A stretch of 7,634 nucleotides of DNA, taken from positions 1 to 7,634 of the forward strand of contig CAMLNJ010000126.1 of the NCBI GenBank assembly GCA_946481225.1, read 5' to 3'. The position numbers and the translations under genes are program-made. Each line of letters starts with the position of its first letter. Within the stretch, counting starts at the first letter, position 1. The notes under the pieces were generated by a model that was not told the origin of the DNA, ran no database searches, and saw only the letters and a program-made list of their open reading frames with translations. This stretch comes from an uncultured Verrucomicrobiota bacterium (GTDB lineage: Bacteria; Verrucomicrobiota; Verrucomicrobiae; Opitutales; Opitutaceae). Of this stretch, positions 6,423 through 7,634 are shown in pieces.

Positions 6423-7634
6423 ATGCCCCCGCCCCTCAACCCGCTGAAATGGTCACGCCCCGCGCTCATCCTCGGCGGTCTCGTCCTCGGCGCCCTCCTC
6501 GGCCTCCTCGTCCACACCCTCGTCTCGACCTCCGACGCCCAGGCTCGCCTCGTCTGGTGGCTCGCCCAGGTCGTCCAGCCCTTCGGAAGGCTGTTCATTC
6601 GGATCATCTTCATGGTGGTGATCCCGCTCATCTTCTCCGCCATCGTCCTCGGCGTCGCCGAAATGGGCGACCTCCGCAAACTCGGCCGCATCGGTCTCAA
6701 GTGCGTCGGCGCCACCCTCCTCCTCTCCGGCGTCGGCGTCGCCATCGCGCTCGCCGTGGCCAACCTCTTCGCCCCCGGCAAACACCTCTCGCCCGACACC
6801 CGGGCCGCCCTGATCGCGGAATACCGCGCCGACGCCGCCGGCAAGGTCGCCCTCGGCTCGTCCAAGTCCCCGCCGCCAGCCGAGACGCTCCTCAATCTCG
6901 TCCCGCAAAACCCGCTCGCCGAGGCGGTCAACGCTTTCGCTCCCAACTACACGGGCGGCGGCCTCATCTCCGTCATGGTCTTCTCCCTTTTCTTCGGAGT
7001 CGCCCTCGCCCTGCTCCCCGCCGAGCGCGGCGCCCCCCTCCTCGCCGTCCTTCGCACGATCTTCGAAGTCTGCCTCCAGATCATCGAGTTTGCCATGAAA
7101 CTCGCCCCCCTCGGCGTCGCCTGCCTCGGTTTCGCTCTCACCGCCACGCTGGGGCTAGGCTTGGTGAAAACCCTCGGCGCCTACGTGGGCGTCGTCCTCC
7201 TCGGCCTCGCGCTCCATCAATTCGTCAGCTATCCGCTCTTCGTCGCCACGCTCGCCCGGCGCTCGCCGCTCGCCTTCTTCCGCCAGAGCCGCGAGGCCGT
7301 CGTCACCGCCTTCGCCACTTCCTCGAGCAACGCCACCCTCCCCGTCTCTCTCCGCGTCGCCGAGCAGAACCTGAAGATCCCCGCTCGCATCAGCCGCTTT
7401 GTTCTCACCGTCGGCGCCAGCGCCAACCAAAACGGCACCGCGCTCTACGAAGGCGTGACCGTCCTCTTCCTCGCCCAGGTCTTCGGCGTCGACCTGAGCA
7501 TCTCGCAACAACTCGTGGTCGCCCTTATGTGCGTGATGGCCAGCCTCGGCACCGCCGGCGTGCCGGGTGGCTCCCTGCCCCTCGTCGTCGGCGTGCTCGT
7601 GACCATCGGCGTTCCCGGCGAGGCCATCGCCATC
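6423..7634 (+). CDS. Dicarboxylate/amino acid:cation symporter (DAACS family), cut by right edge
   Basis: The frame is open from ATG 6423 to the end of the window, 404 codons. It encodes an inner-membrane transporter of the GltP/DctA/GltPh family, which imports glutamate, aspartate or C4-dicarboxylates with Na+ or H+. Hydrophobic segments begin at about residue 13. The conserved MVVIPLIFSAIVLGVAEMGDL is followed by a long polar loop. The re-entrant loop HP1 carries TSSSNATLP (299-307), the TM7 motif is NQNGT (335-339), and HP2 carries GTAGVPGG (376-383). The final helix with the substrate-selecting Asp/Arg/Asn residues lies beyond the window, so the substrate cannot be judged. The TM7 motif is usually NMDGT, so two of its three variable positions differ here. 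No Shine-Dalgarno precedes the ATG. The divergent 94-bp region shared with the S4 gene shows no promoter I can support. Confidence 0.94.
   Translation, partial: MPPPLNPLKWSRPALILGGLVLGALLGLLVHTLVSTSDAQARLVWWLAQVVQPFGRLFIRIIFMVVIPLIFSAIVLGVAEMGDLRKLGRIGLKCVGATLLLSGVGVAIALAVANLFAPGKHLSPDTRAALIAEYRADAAGKVALGSSKSPPPAETLLNLVPQNPLAEAVNAFAPNYTGGGLISVMVFSLFFGVALALLPAERGAPLLAVLRTIFEVCLQIIEFAMKLAPLGVACLGFALTATLGLGLVKTLGAYVGVVLLGLALHQFVSYPLFVATLARRSPLAFFRQSREAVVTAFATSSSNATLPVSLRVAEQNLKIPARISRFVLTVGASANQNGTALYEGVTVLFLAQVFGVDLSISQQLVVALMCVMASLGTAGVPGGSLPLVVGVLVTIGVPGEAIAI

Overview
The window is a 7.6 kb stretch of compact, GC-rich bacterial chromosome. It holds eight protein genes (two cut by the window edges) and one tRNA. 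The strong G/C preference at third codon positions, a ComM-type ATPase, a small two-part AP2-like protein and a dicarboxylate/amino-acid:cation symporter would fit a Gram-negative heterotroph, perhaps Verrucomicrobiota (Opitutales-like). That placement is inference from gene style, not proven. No insertion sequence, phage gene, CRISPR array, rRNA or toxin-antitoxin pair is visible. Nothing here looks like a dedicated new multi-gene system.

Layout, left to right. Positions 1-251 (minus) hold the N-terminal part of dephospho-CoA kinase (coaE). It is divergent from a plus-strand pair: an HD-superfamily phosphohydrolase (311-1177) and, 24 bp later, the ComM/YifB AAA+ ATPase (1202-2740). A 158-bp intergenic stretch follows. 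It contains a long imperfect inverted repeat enclosing a second hairpin, and leads into an AP2/ERF-like DNA-binding protein (2899-3534). Next comes a tRNA with a CAT anticodon on the minus strand (3625-3699), with its own T-tailed terminator (3578-3618). On the plus strand follow a dGTP triphosphohydrolase-type gene (3875-5188) and a DTW-domain tRNA-modification enzyme (5261-6007). A small S4-domain RNA-binding protein (6080-6328, minus) converges on the DTW gene. A DAACS-family symporter (6423 to the right edge) is divergent from the S4 gene and is cut by the window.

Functional links are loose. CoaE finishes coenzyme A synthesis. ComM acts on recombination intermediates during transformation. 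The Dgt-like enzyme trims dNTP pools. The tRNA, DTW protein and S4 protein all concern RNA and translation. The tRNA has a U at position 47 of a five-nucleotide variable loop, which is the kind of site DTW (TapT-type) enzymes modify, so it is a plausible substrate of its neighbour. The AP2-like protein and the structured element before it are the least ordinary parts.

None of the eight start codons has a clear Shine-Dalgarno sequence at normal spacing. This may say something about translation initiation in the organism, and it makes exact starts less certain.
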